Translations under genes and position numbers: made by a program
Shown: piece after piece, positions 1 through 7,841 of the stretch
Layout: each line of letters begins with the position of its first letter
How positions within the stretch are numbered: position 1 is the stretch's first letter
Source: an uncultured Pseudomonadota bacterium
GTDB taxonomy: Bacteria > Myxococcota_A > UBA796 > SXON01
DNA length: 41,172 bases
Assembly (NCBI GenBank): GCA_903885375.1
Contig: CAISIK010000214.1
Location: forward strand, 1 to 41,172
Direction of reading: 5' to 3'
Notes under the pieces: model-generated
Seen by the model: the letters and a program-made list of their open reading frames with translations, nothing else
What the model was told of the DNA's origin: nothing
Databases searched by the model: none

Positions 1-225
1 GCGGCACCGCCCGCGTACGCGGGCCCGGGCGTGGCCTGCGATGGGCGCGCCCTGCGCGCCGGAGACACCGTCGTGTTCGATGGCGTCCGCCTCGACGCGA
101 GGGGCGCCCGGGCGCTCGCCCGGGCGCTCCCGAACGAAGCCGGCGCCCTCCTTTTGCGGCGCTGGCTGCGCGCGATGGCGCACCTGCGGGTGGACCGCGA
201 GCTCCTCGCGCGAACCGGGGCTTGA
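1..225 (+). CDS. 3' end of an unidentified gene (truncated by window edge)
   Basis: The frame is open from the first base and ends in TGA at 223-225, giving the last 74 residues of a protein that starts outside the window. The visible part is rich in Ala, Arg and Leu, with a V-V-F-D-G-V-R-L-D stretch followed by two amphipathic Arg/Leu-rich helices. I recognise no family. A GTG at 31 could in principle start a 64-residue protein, but the frame runs through to the edge, so truncation is more likely. Confidence 0.5.
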   Translation, partial: AAPPAYAGPGVACDGRALRAGDTVVFDGVRLDARGARALARALPNEAGALLLRRWLRAMAHLRVDRELLARTGA

Positions 226-244
226 ACCCCCCGCGGTCGGGGAC

Positions 245-250
245 TACCTT
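245..250 (+). promoter_or_regulatory. TACCTT -10-like element, leaderless start
   Basis: TACCTT matches TANNNT and ends exactly 6 bases before the ATG at 257, so transcription would begin at or next to the start codon. There is no Shine-Dalgarno before that ATG, and no clear -35. It is one of a set with the same spacing in this window. Confidence 0.5.
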
Positions 251-256
251 GCCGAC

Positions 257-667
257 ATGAACCCCGCGCTCCCCGATCGCCTCGTACTCTACGACGGCGT
301 CTGCGGCTTCTGCAACGCCAGCGTGCAGTGGCTCCTCGGTCGCGACAAGGCGGGGATGCTCCGGTACGCCCCCTTGCAGGGGCCCACGGCGGCGGCCATG
401 CGAACCCGGTTCCCGGAAATCCCCTCCGACATCGACACCATCGTGTTCATCGAGGGGGGTCAGGTCTACATGCGCAGCCGGGCTGCGTTCCGGATCGCGA
501 GCCACCTGCCCGCGCCGTGGAGCTGGTTGCGGGGCTTCGGGCTCCTGCCCACCGTCCTCACCGACCTCGGCTACCGCGCGGTGGCGGCGGTCCGGTACCG
601 CATCTGGGGCAAGCTGGATGCCTGCCGCATCCCGGCGGCGTCGGAGCGGGCGCTCTTCCTGCCCTGA
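257..667 (+). CDS. DCC-family thiol-disulfide oxidoreductase-like protein (DUF393)
   Basis: A 136-residue protein with the family signature at its N-terminus: D13-G-V-C16-G-F-C19-N, the Dxx(C)xxC motif of DUF393/DCC proteins, followed by a helix that places the CXXC near the start of a thioredoxin-like fold. The C-terminal R-Y-R-I-W-G-K...C-R-I segment is also typical. Family members are presumed to act in thiol redox chemistry, but substrates are unknown. The longer frame reaching upstream to 41 overlaps the previous gene and is not credible. ATG 257 is favoured because the family begins just before the DGVCGFC motif and a TANNNT element sits 6 bases upstream. It ends 3 bases from the convergent gene at 671. 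Confidence 0.85.
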   Translation: MNPALPDRLVLYDGVCGFCNASVQWLLGRDKAGMLRYAPLQGPTAAAMRTRFPEIPSDIDTIVFIEGGQVYMRSRAAFRIASHLPAPWSWLRGFGLLPTVLTDLGYRAVAAVRYRIWGKLDACRIPAASERALFLP

Positions 668-670
668 CCG

Positions 671-1222
671 CTACTTCGTGAGCGCGAGGCAGGCTTCTTC
701 GAACGCGCCGACCAGGCGGTCTACCACGGGGTCGTGGGCGAGCACGCTCCCGCCGTGGGCCATGAGCCGCGCCTGGCAGTAGAGCGCGCGGGGCTCGCCG
801 TTCTTGAAGAGCACGCGGGTGATCTCCACCGTGCCGTTGGGGGCGTGGGCGGTGAGGAAACGCTGCGTGGCGCTCTTCTCCTCGCGGTCGACCTTCCAGG
901 TCCAGCCGCGGGCGGCCTTGAACAGCTTCTCCTCCAGCACGGGGCCCCAGTCGTCGACCGGCTTGCAGCCATCGCCGCACAGCCACGCGATCCGGAACTC
1001 GGCGGCCGGGGAGAACATCTCGTCGCCATCGGCAGGTTCGTACACGCCCTTGGGCGAGCTCTGCGCCTTCCAGGTGGTCGGCACCACGGCGGACACCTTC
1101 TCGTCGAGCACACGCACCTGCGCGAAGGTGATGCGGTCCTTGTACTGGGGGGGCACCTTCGCGTTGGCGGTCGTGGCGTTGCTGCCCGCGAAGGCGACGG
1201 AGAGCAGGAGCGAGGTCAGCAT
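671..1222 (-). CDS. small secreted protein of unknown function
   Basis: A 183-residue protein that starts with a short uncharged signal peptide (MLTSLLLSVAFAG), so it is probably periplasmic or exported. The mature part has paired cysteines (C-G-D-G-C near residue 94, and later C-Q-A and C-L-A) and a mixed alpha/beta composition. I recognise no family. Its ATG overlaps the stop codon of the FkbH-like gene by seven bases (1216-1222, ATGCTGA), so translation is probably coupled and the two form one operon read leftwards. It has no separate promoter that I can see. Confidence 0.75.
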   Translation of the reverse strand: MLTSLLLSVAFAGSNATTANAKVPPQYKDRITFAQVRVLDEKVSAVVPTTWKAQSSPKGVYEPADGDEMFSPAAEFRIAWLCGDGCKPVDDWGPVLEEKLFKAARGWTWKVDREEKSATQRFLTAHAPNGTVEITRVLFKNGEPRALYCQARLMAHGGSVLAHDPVVDRLVGAFEEACLALTK

Positions 1223-2769
1223 GGACGCGGCGTTATCCCGGAGTGGAGCCTCACCCAACCCGCCACGCCGAGTTGCCCTTCCGTGGGCAGCCCCGCGCTC
1301 GCGGCGTTCCGCCCGGTGTCCAGGCGCTCCGCGCGGGCGCGGGGCTCGTGTGCGAGCAGGTGGGCGAGGAAGCTCCCCGCCACCCGATGCGGCAGTATGC
1401 GGCAGCTCATCGCCAGTTCGCCCACCCGCCGGTCGTCGGCGGGGCCCTCGATCCACGCCACGCCGACGAGGCCGTGATCGGCGAGGCGATCGCGGCAGGC
1501 CGCCACGAAGACCCGAGCGCCCTCCGGGGGCCCCTGTGCCCCCGTCAACCGGAGCTGGTGGCTCCGGGCGAGGAGCTCCTCGATGCGTGCGCCATCCTCG
1601 GGGAGCGCCTCCCGAACGGTGAGCTCGATGGCAAGACCGTGCAGGAAGCGGACGAGCTCGGCCTCGCCGGCCAGGGCGGCTTCGCCGACGGCGGCGCGGC
1701 TCCGGTAGGAGTCGGGCCGGCGCGCGCTGGCCTCGGTGGCGGACCAGGCCAGGAAGCGGCGTCCGCCCGTCATCACCTCGCGAGCGCCTAGGCCATCGCC
1801 GGGGAGGATGAGGACCTCGGGCGCGTTCGTTGCCACCTCCGCCCGCTCCACCTCGGAATCGTCCAGAAATGCCAGCGTGTCGAGGCCCACGCCCAGCCGG
1901 GCGGCCACGGTGCGACAGGCGGCCGACTTGGCGCCGAAGCCCACCACGACGGTGTCGAAGTCGTCGAGGTCGAGCAGCCGGCCGCGGAGGGCGGGCATGC
2001 ACCGGAAGCGCGCGCGGACCACGGCGTCGTCGTTGCGGGACACGAGCGCGAGGGCGAGGCCGCGCCGACGGACCAGGTGCAACGCCTCGTGGATGCCGCG
2101 CGGGGCGCGCCACCAGGCATCGGCCGCGGGGAGCGTGCCCCCCCAGGCGGGGTTGCGCCCGGTGAAGTCGGGGGCGGCGATCTCGCCGTGGATGAGCGTG
2201 TCGTCGAGGTCCACGACCACCGCCTTGCAGGTGTGGCCGCGTCGCGCGTCGAGCCACGCGAGCACGGCCTCGGCCTCCACCTCGGCGGCCTCGCGCCCAT
2301 CGAGGCGGCTGCGCCCGAGCTCGCCCACCTCCGGTTCGCCGTGGCCCACCCCGAAACGAACGCCGTCGTCGAGGATGCCGTGCCGCTGCCAGAGCGCCTG
2401 CACATCCACCGTTCGTTCGCGGGAGAGGCGCCGGCGGGCCCGCTCCACCGCCGGGGGCGGCGGCCGGCAGGCGGGGCCCTCGGCGCCGGCGGGGAAGGCG
2501 CGCGGGCCGCGGTACACGGAGGGGAAGGGGGCGTAGGCCTGGAGGACGGCCTCCAGTCCCCGTTGCGGGTGCGCCCGGCGCCCGCCGAGGTGGGCCTGCC
2601 ATACGTCGTGGAGCCAGTCCGCATCGAAGGGATCGACGTAGACGAGGCTGGGGGCCAGGCCGGCCACGGCGGCGGGATCGGTCGTGGGGAGGAGCGCGAC
2701 CGGCTCGCCTGAGGCCCGCAGCACGGCGGCCAGCCGCTCCAGACCGCAACCACCCACGAGGACGATCAT
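1216..2769 (-). CDS. FkbH-like HAD-superfamily protein with C-terminal acetyltransferase-like domain
   Basis: A 517-residue protein. A HAD (subfamily IIIC) domain lies at about residues 180-320: D187-L-D-D-T carries the nucleophile, V-S-R-N-D (243-247) is motif II, and F-L-D-D-S (301-305) is the acidic motif. The C-terminal 130 residues carry the GNAT-like region of FkbH proteins, with the tell-tale M-S-C-R-I-L at 454-459. In characterised members (FkbH, OzmB type) this architecture loads a glyceryl unit from 1,3-bisphosphoglycerate onto a carrier protein. No carrier-protein, polyketide or peptide synthetase gene is visible here, so the substrate is unknown. It overlaps the downstream secreted-protein gene. 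ATG 2769 has TAGGAT exactly 6 bases upstream. Confidence 0.85.
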   Translation of the reverse strand: MIVLVGGCGLERLAAVLRASGEPVALLPTTDPAAVAGLAPSLVYVDPFDADWLHDVWQAHLGGRRAHPQRGLEAVLQAYAPFPSVYRGPRAFPAGAEGPACRPPPPAVERARRRLSRERTVDVQALWQRHGILDDGVRFGVGHGEPEVGELGRSRLDGREAAEVEAEAVLAWLDARRGHTCKAVVVDLDDTLIHGEIAAPDFTGRNPAWGGTLPAADAWWRAPRGIHEALHLVRRRGLALALVSRNDDAVVRARFRCMPALRGRLLDLDDFDTVVVGFGAKSAACRTVAARLGVGLDTLAFLDDSEVERAEVATNAPEVLILPGDGLGAREVMTGGRRFLAWSATEASARRPDSYRSRAAVGEAALAGEAELVRFLHGLAIELTVREALPEDGARIEELLARSHQLRLTGAQGPPEGARVFVAACRDRLADHGLVGVAWIEGPADDRRVGELAMSCRILPHRVAGSFLAHLLAHEPRARAERLDTGRNAASAGLPTEGQLGVAGWVRLHSGITPRPC

Positions 2770-2775
2770 GCGCCG

Positions 2776-2781
2776 ATCCTA
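2776..2781 (-). promoter_or_regulatory. TAGGAT -10-like element, leaderless start of FkbH-like gene
   Basis: On the minus strand TAGGAT is followed by CGGCGC and then the ATG at 2769, which puts the start site at the A of the ATG. No Shine-Dalgarno is present. A -35 box is not recognisable. Confidence 0.5.
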
Positions 2782-2835
2782 TGCCGTCGCGGCCGCCTGA
2801 CGGTGGGCCGCGCGCATCGACTGCCGACGGAGGCC

Positions 2836-2863
2836 TTGACGTTTTTTGGACGGCGCGCAGGTT
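2836..2863 (+). promoter_or_regulatory. candidate sigma-70 promoter for the NfeD/SPFH operon
   Basis: TTGACG at 2836-2841 is 16 bases from CAGGTT at 2858-2863, in the 134-base gap between the divergent FkbH-like and NfeD-like genes. The -35 is good and the -10 is weak (only A2 and T6 match). This would give a leader of about 35 bases. Confidence 0.3.
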
Positions 2864-2903
2864 GGAAGGGTGTCGGGTCCTCCCCCCGGCCGTTGGGGAT
2901 GGG

Positions 2904-3503
2904 ATGATCCTGTTGTCGGTCCATGCGGCGGCGCTCGTGTTCGGCGGCGTCTTCGTGGTGGCGAGCGCCCTCGGGTTCGACAAGGACCACGATGCGGCCG
3001 TGCACGCCGAGGCAGAGGTCGGGGTACACGACCACGCCAACGACCCGCCGGGCGAGGCTCTGGGGGAAGCCGGCGCGCTCCTCGCTACCTTCCTCACCTT
3101 CCGGTTCTGGACCTTCGCGCTCGCCTCCTTCGGGCTCGCCGGCACGCTGATGTCGGTGCTCCAGGTGTCGGCGTGGGTTTCGCTGCCCACGAGCATCGTG
3201 GCGGGCCTCGGCATCGGCTTTGCCGTGGCCACCCTCTTCCGCCTCGCCAACAAGCGCCAGGTGGGCACGATCGCCGACGTACAGCAGCTCCTCGGCCGCG
3301 AGGCCACCGTGCTGCTCCCCATCACTGCCGAGAAGCCGGGCAAGATCCGCGTCACCCACGATGGGCAGGCGCTCGATCTCCTCGCCCGCACCCGCGATGC
3401 CCACCACTTCGGCCGCGGCGAGCGCGTGCTCGTGGTGGACATGAAGGCTGGCGAGGCCACGATCACCACGCCCAATCCCGCTGCCGCCGCATCCCGCAGC
3501 TAG
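2904..3503 (+). CDS. NfeD/YqiJ-like inner-membrane protein
   Basis: A 199-residue protein with a hydrophobic N-terminus (about 1-25), two further membrane segments (about 55-80 and 85-108) and a soluble C-terminal domain (about 115-185). The soluble part has the G-R-E-A-T-V-L-L-P...G-K-I-R-V...L-L-A-R-T...G-E-R-V-L-V-V-D pattern of an OB fold, as in NfeD and YqiJ proteins. Such proteins are encoded next to flotillin-type SPFH proteins and are thought to work with them at the membrane. Here two SPFH genes follow at once. ATG 2904 is preferred over an in-frame TTG at 2862 because it begins directly with the first membrane segment and has a purine-rich GGGGATGGG before it. Confidence 0.75.
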   Translation: MILLSVHAAALVFGGVFVVASALGFDKDHDAAVHAEAEVGVHDHANDPPGEALGEAGALLATFLTFRFWTFALASFGLAGTLMSVLQVSAWVSLPTSIVAGLGIGFAVATLFRLANKRQVGTIADVQQLLGREATVLLPITAEKPGKIRVTHDGQALDLLARTRDAHHFGRGERVLVVDMKAGEATITTPNPAAAASRS

Positions 3504-3521
3504 TCCGTTCAGGAGTCGTTC

Positions 3522-4784
3522 TTGGAACTGCTTTTTGTTTCCGTTTTCGCCGCTGGTGCCCTCGGCATCGGCCTGTTGTTCCTCATCATCCTCGTGCGGA
3601 GTTTTCTGTACATCTGCCGGCCCAACGAGGTGCTGGTGCTGTCGGGCCGCACCCAGGCCACGAGTGATGGTGGCAACCGGGGCTACCGCGTGGTCGCGGG
3701 CGGAAGGGCCTGGCGCATGCCGTTCGTGGAGAAGGTCGATGGGATGGACCTGTCGCTCATGCCCATCGACCTGAACGTGACCAACGCGTACAGCCGGGGC
3801 GGCATCCCGCTGAAGATCCACGCCATCGCGAACGTGAAGATCAGCGCCGACCCCGACGTGATGATGAACGCGATCGAACGGTTCCTCGGCCGCGAGCGCG
3901 ATGAGATCCGGCGCGTGGCGAAGGAGTCCCTCGAAGGGCACCTGCGCGGGGTGCTCGCCAAGCTCACGCCCGAGGAGGTGAACGAGGACCGCTTGAAGTT
4001 CGCGCACGAGCTGCTCGACGAGGCGGATGACGACCTGCGCAAGCTCGGCCTCCAGCTCGACACGCTCAAGATCCAGAATGTGTGGGACGATGTGAAGTAC
4101 CTCGACAGCATCGGCCGCGAGCGCATCGCCAACGTGCTGATGGTGGCCGACATCGCCGAGAGCAACGCGAAGGCCGAGGCCGAGCGCGCCGAGGCGAACT
4201 TCCGGCGGGATGCCGAGGTCACCGTGCAGGAGGCGGAAACGACGGTGGTGAAGGCGGAGAACGACATGCGCCGCGTGAAGGCGGAGCTCACGGGGCTCGC
4301 GAACGTGGAGGAGGAGCGCACCACGCAGTTCGCGGCCCAGGCCCGGGCCGAGGCCGAGCAGGAGCTGCAGGAAATCCGGACGCGCCTCGAAGAGATGCGG
4401 CTCCAGGCGGACATCGTGCTGCCGGCCGAAGCGGCCCAGCGCGCCGAGCAGCTGCGTGCGCGGGGTGCGGCGGCGGCCATCGCCGAGAACGGCAAGGCGG
4501 GCGCGGATGCGCTCGCGCTGCTCACCGACACCTGGCTGGGTGCCGGCGAGGATGCCAAGGATGTCTTCCTCATCCAGCAGATCGAGCAGGTCATCCGCAC
4601 GGTGGCCGGGCGCGTTTCGGCGGTGGAGGTCGGGGAGGTGGTGCTCGTGGATGGGGGAGACGGCCAGGCGCTCGCCAGGCTGCTCTCGGGCTACCCGGCG
4701 GCGGTCACCGCCGTGCTTCAGGAGATTTTCAAGAGCACCGGCGTGGATGTGATCGGCGCCCTCAACCCCCGGCAGGAGGCCTAG
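3522..4784 (+). CDS. flotillin/YqiK-like SPFH protein, first copy
   Basis: A 420-residue protein with an N-terminal membrane anchor (about 1-30), then Y-I-C-R-P-N-E-V-L-V-L-S-G opening an SPFH/band 7 domain (about 35-190), a long Ala/Glu-rich coiled-coil region (about 205-320) and a short C-terminal tail. This is flotillin architecture: oligomeric scaffolds of membrane microdomains, with the SPFH part and coiled coil on the same side of the membrane. The start is TTG at 3522, set by an AGGAG at 3511-3515 with 6-base spacing and by the lack of another start before the membrane segment. It is 18 bases after the NfeD-like gene and 3 bases before its paralogue. Confidence 0.85.
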   Translation: MELLFVSVFAAGALGIGLLFLIILVRSFLYICRPNEVLVLSGRTQATSDGGNRGYRVVAGGRAWRMPFVEKVDGMDLSLMPIDLNVTNAYSRGGIPLKIHAIANVKISADPDVMMNAIERFLGRERDEIRRVAKESLEGHLRGVLAKLTPEEVNEDRLKFAHELLDEADDDLRKLGLQLDTLKIQNVWDDVKYLDSIGRERIANVLMVADIAESNAKAEAERAEANFRRDAEVTVQEAETTVVKAENDMRRVKAELTGLANVEEERTTQFAAQARAEAEQELQEIRTRLEEMRLQADIVLPAEAAQRAEQLRARGAAAAIAENGKAGADALALLTDTWLGAGEDAKDVFLIQQIEQVIRTVAGRVSAVEVGEVVLVDGGDGQALARLLSGYPAAVTAVLQEIFKSTGVDVIGALNPRQEA

Positions 4785-4787
4785 GCC

Positions 4788-6023
4788 ATGGACATTCTCA
4801 TCAGCTTCGGCGTGCTCCTCTTCGTCATCGCCTTCATGGGCGCGGCGGCCACGGCCGTGTTCCGCAACCTCCTCTACATCTGCGGCCCCAACGAGGTGCT
4901 CATCTTCTCGGGTGGGCAGCGGATCGTGGAAGGAAGGCAGGTCGGCTACCGCGTGATCAAGGGCGGCAGCTCGGTGCGGCGTCCGCTGCTCGAGCGGGTG
5001 GACCGGCTCGACCTCACCAACATGATCATCGAGGTCAGCGTGACCAGCGCCTACAGCAAGGGCGGCATCCCGCTGAACATCGAGGGCGTGGCCAACGTGA
5101 AGATCGCGGGGCACGAGCCCGTGCTCAACAACGCCATCGAGCGCTTCCTCGGCTGGCAGCGCGCCGCCATCGTGCAGGTGGCGAAGGATACGCTCGAGGG
5201 CAACCTCCGCGGCGTGCTGAGCCAGCTCACCCCGGAGCAGGTCAACGAGGACAAGATCACCTTCGCCGAGAAGCTCCTGGAGGAGGCCGAGCACGACCTC
5301 ACCAAGCTCGGGCTCGTGCTCGACACCCTCAAGGTGCAGAACGTGTCCGACGACAAGGGCTACCTCAAGTCGATCGGCCGCAAGCAGTCCGCCGAGCTCG
5401 TGACCCGCAGCAAGATCGCCGAGGCCACCTCGCGCACCAACGCCATCCAGCGTGATGCGGAGAACCGCAAGAACGCGCGGCTCACCTCCATCGAGTCGGA
5501 GATCGCCGTCGCGCGCGCCGAGAACTCGCGGCGTGTGGCTGATGCCATCTCGCGCCGCGATGCGCTCGTGGCGGAAGAGACCGCGCGCGTGAAGGCGCTG
5601 GTGGCCCGATCGGAGGGCGAGATCAAGGTGCAGGGCGCCCGTGTGGAGCAGGTGAAGCGGCAGCTCGAAGCCGACGTGATCACGCCGGCCACGGCCGACA
5701 TGCACGCGCAGATCTCGGCGGCGAAGGGCGCCGCGGCGAGCATCGTGGAGGATGGGCGCGCCACCGCCACGGCGCTCGCGGCGCAGATCGCCACCTGGAA
5801 GCAGGGCGGCACCAACGCGCGCGACATCTTCCTCACCCAGCGCCTGCAGGTGCTGCTCGACCAGCTCGTATCCACCCTGGGCCAGGTGAAGGTCGACCGC
5901 ATCACCATGCTGCCGGCCGACCGCGGCGGCTCGGCGCGAACCGGGCTGAGCCTCGCGGAGGAGGTGAAGGGCGCCACGGGGATCGACGTGGGCAAGCTCG
6001 TCGAGGGGCTCGCCAAGCGCTGA
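4788..6023 (+). CDS. flotillin/YqiK-like SPFH protein, second copy
   Basis: A 411-residue paralogue of the preceding protein, with the same order: membrane anchor (about 1-27), Y-I-C-G-P-N-E-V-L-I-F-S-G, SPFH domain, coiled coil (about 200-300) and tail. Aligned by eye, the blocks G-G-I-P-L, A-N-V-K-I, N-A-I-E-R-F-L-G and V-N-E-D are shared, while the coiled coil and C-terminus have diverged. The ATG follows the previous stop after 3 bases and has an AGGAGG just upstream inside the first copy. Two flotillin-like proteins often hetero-oligomerise, and the tandem copies here are consistent with that, though this is inference. Confidence 0.85.
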   Translation: MDILISFGVLLFVIAFMGAAATAVFRNLLYICGPNEVLIFSGGQRIVEGRQVGYRVIKGGSSVRRPLLERVDRLDLTNMIIEVSVTSAYSKGGIPLNIEGVANVKIAGHEPVLNNAIERFLGWQRAAIVQVAKDTLEGNLRGVLSQLTPEQVNEDKITFAEKLLEEAEHDLTKLGLVLDTLKVQNVSDDKGYLKSIGRKQSAELVTRSKIAEATSRTNAIQRDAENRKNARLTSIESEIAVARAENSRRVADAISRRDALVAEETARVKALVARSEGEIKVQGARVEQVKRQLEADVITPATADMHAQISAAKGAAASIVEDGRATATALAAQIATWKQGGTNARDIFLTQRLQVLLDQLVSTLGQVKVDRITMLPADRGGSARTGLSLAEEVKGATGIDVGKLVEGLAKR

Positions 6024-6037
6024 GCGCGGCGGGCGCT
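6023..6037. terminator. weak hairpin between convergent SPFH and CotH-like genes
   Basis: AGCGC and GCGCT form 5-bp arms around a GGCGG loop, lying across the two convergent stop codons. There is no T tract on either strand. It may simply reflect GC-rich sequence. Confidence 0.25.
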
Positions 6038-7709
6038 ACAGGCCCGACGCCATCACTTCCGTGCTGAGCGCACCGCGCCACACCGCGCCTTCGACCGTGC
6101 TCGCCTTCTCGAGGGCAAGCGCTCCGTTGGCGAGGTAGGCGGCGGTCTGCCACTGGCCGCCGGTGTCCGGGCCCATGTAGAGGAGCGCACCGGTGGCGCC
6201 GGAGCCGTCGAGCGGGATGACGGCGCCATCGGCGATCAGGCTCACGTCGAAGGTCAGGTAGGGCGCCAGCCAGGTGTCGGGGGCGATCTCGCTGATGGTG
6301 ACCCAGAGGGCGGTCTCGTCGTCGTTGTACCCGACGGTGACGCCGTCCTGCGTGGAGGGGTAGCTCACGCCGTCGATCTCGTAGGCCACGACGGCCTCGC
6401 CGCCGCCAAAGACATCGCCGTTGGGGTAGCTCCCCCAGGTGGTGGAGAAGTCCACGTTGACCGTGCCGGCGGAGCGCCAGCACACGTCGTGGAGCAAGGG
6501 GAGCACCTCGAAGCGCCCCCCGAGGTTCGCGCGGAGGTCCGACTCCTTGGTGGCCACGACCTCGCGGGTGGCCTTCATCCCCTCGCGCATCTCGGCGGTA
6601 TCGAGCTCGCGGACGAGGTCCTTCCACACATCGAGCTGGGCGAGCCGCTCCTCCGCCTGCCAGGCCTCGTCGAGCTGGCGCTCCACCTCCGCGAGGTAGA
6701 GGGCCTGCCCCTCCTCGGTGGCCCAGATCCGCGAGGAGAGCTCGCTGGAGGTGACGACCCAGGGCGGGCGGCCGTACCCGAAGGGGGTGCGGGAATCGAA
6801 CGCGGCGTCGGGGCCGCTGGCGATGAAGCGGGCGAGGCCGCTCTCGGGGTCGGTGTAGACGTAGAAGTTGTTGGTGTTGCCGTTGTAGCCATCCCAGTGC
6901 CCGGCGATGGACTCGGCGGCCCAGAAGGTGAGGAAGGCCTCGAGGTCGAGCACCGCCCGCAGCCGGGAGAGGAGGCCGCTCTCCTCACCTTCGAGGGCCT
7001 CCTGGATGGCCCGGAGCGCGGCGCCGTCGGAGGCGTCGGTTTCCGACTCGAAGGTGACGATGAACTCGTCGTTGAAGTCGGAGAGCGCCCCCTCGTACAT
7101 CTCGGCGGGGCGCCCCCCGAGCCGCCGGGCCACCAGCTCCTCGTCGATGTTCTCGGTGTGGGCGTACACGCCGAGGTCCTCGCCGTTGACGACCACGTGG
7201 GCCAGCGCGCAACGCGGCGCGATCAGCCCGGCATCCGCGAACCACTGGTGGGCGAGGCAGGTGCGCAGGCGCCCGGGGTCCTGGTTGCCGTTGTTGAACA
7301 CGAGCTTCTCGAGGCCGTGGAAGCGCGCGCCCTCCACCTGGCCATCCACATCCACCTTGAGGCTCGGCCGCGTGTCGCTCAGGGAGCCGAAGAAGCCCTT
7401 CTTGCGCAGGTTCACCGCGCCGAGCGCCTCGCCGTCGAAGGTGACCTCGGCGGCGAACCAGTCGTAGGGGCTGCCCCACGGCCCGGTGAGGCAGTCCTCG
7501 CCGAGCAGATCGTAGATGGTGCGCTCCTGGTGGCGGAGCACCTCCCAGTCCTCGGGCGCGATCTCCACCACCAGCTCGTGGAGCACAGCGGGGTCGAAGA
7601 GCACGTCGGCTTCGGCGCCACCCGTGATGGCCGGCTCGGTGGAGGCCGTGTCGTTACCTGCGCCGGGGGCCGGGGGGGAGGGGCAGCCGAGGAGCAGGGA
7701 GAGGAGCAT
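6036..7709 (-). CDS. CotH-kinase-family lipoprotein
   Basis: A 557-residue protein with a nine-residue lipoprotein signal (MLLSLLLGC, Cys9). CotH-like features follow: L-R-K-K-G...P-S-L-K-V (about 101-119), G-V-Y-A-H-T-E-N-I-D-E (about 180-190), D273 in the D-G-Y-N-G-N-T-N-N-F-Y-V-Y block, and a D301 in G-P-D-A-A-F that matches the second acidic motif. CotH proteins are atypical kinases (spore-coat CotH phosphorylates proteins), and related domains are common in secreted bacterial proteins. The last 160 residues look beta-rich and are not part of the kinase. No in-frame start exists upstream, so the very short signal is real if the ATG is right. It is divergent from the stress-protein gene. 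Confidence 0.8.
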   Translation of the reverse strand: MLLSLLLGCPSPPAPGAGNDTASTEPAITGGAEADVLFDPAVLHELVVEIAPEDWEVLRHQERTIYDLLGEDCLTGPWGSPYDWFAAEVTFDGEALGAVNLRKKGFFGSLSDTRPSLKVDVDGQVEGARFHGLEKLVFNNGNQDPGRLRTCLAHQWFADAGLIAPRCALAHVVVNGEDLGVYAHTENIDEELVARRLGGRPAEMYEGALSDFNDEFIVTFESETDASDGAALRAIQEALEGEESGLLSRLRAVLDLEAFLTFWAAESIAGHWDGYNGNTNNFYVYTDPESGLARFIASGPDAAFDSRTPFGYGRPPWVVTSSELSSRIWATEEGQALYLAEVERQLDEAWQAEERLAQLDVWKDLVRELDTAEMREGMKATREVVATKESDLRANLGGRFEVLPLLHDVCWRSAGTVNVDFSTTWGSYPNGDVFGGGEAVVAYEIDGVSYPSTQDGVTVGYNDDETALWVTISEIAPDTWLAPYLTFDVSLIADGAVIPLDGSGATGALLYMGPDTGGQWQTAAYLANGALALEKASTVEGAVWRGALSTEVMASGL

Positions 7710-7724
7710 GGGAATCCCGTTGCG

Positions 7725-7730
7725 ACTATG
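7725..7730 (-). promoter_or_regulatory. CATAGT -10-like element of CotH-like gene
   Basis: CATAGT on the minus strand matches the -10 consensus at four of six positions and lies 15 bases before the ATG at 7709. It abuts the inverted repeat at 7731-7744. Confidence 0.3.
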
Positions 7731-7760
7731 ACCCGCGAGCGGGTGGACGTCGAAATTTCG
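7731..7760. promoter_or_regulatory. two palindromes in the divergent CotH/stress-protein gap (candidate operators)
   Basis: ACCCGC-GA-GCGGGT at 7731-7744 is a perfect inverted repeat directly next to the CotH -10 element. CGAAATTTCG at 7751-7760 is a perfect 10-bp palindrome whose AAATTT core stands out in this GC-rich DNA. Both sit where a regulator could affect the two divergent promoters. No regulator gene is adjacent. Confidence 0.35.
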
Positions 7761-7815
7761 TGCACAAGCGGGCGTCAGAGCGAGCCCGGACGGTTGGCGG
7801 TTCGGTGAGCGTGGT

Positions 7816-7821
7816 TACCTT
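7816..7821 (+). promoter_or_regulatory. TACCTT -10-like element of universal stress gene
   Basis: TACCTT, preceded by GGT, lies 20 bases before the ATG at 7842. This would give a short leader that still contains the GGAG Shine-Dalgarno at 7833-7836. Confidence 0.4.
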
Positions 7822-7841
7822 TGCCGGCAACCGGAGTCCGC

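Noticed and set aside
2766..5705. Long minus-strand open frame across the NfeD/SPFH operon
   Set aside because: It is fully antisense to well-supported genes, with His/Leu/Glu-rich shadow sequence and no domain.
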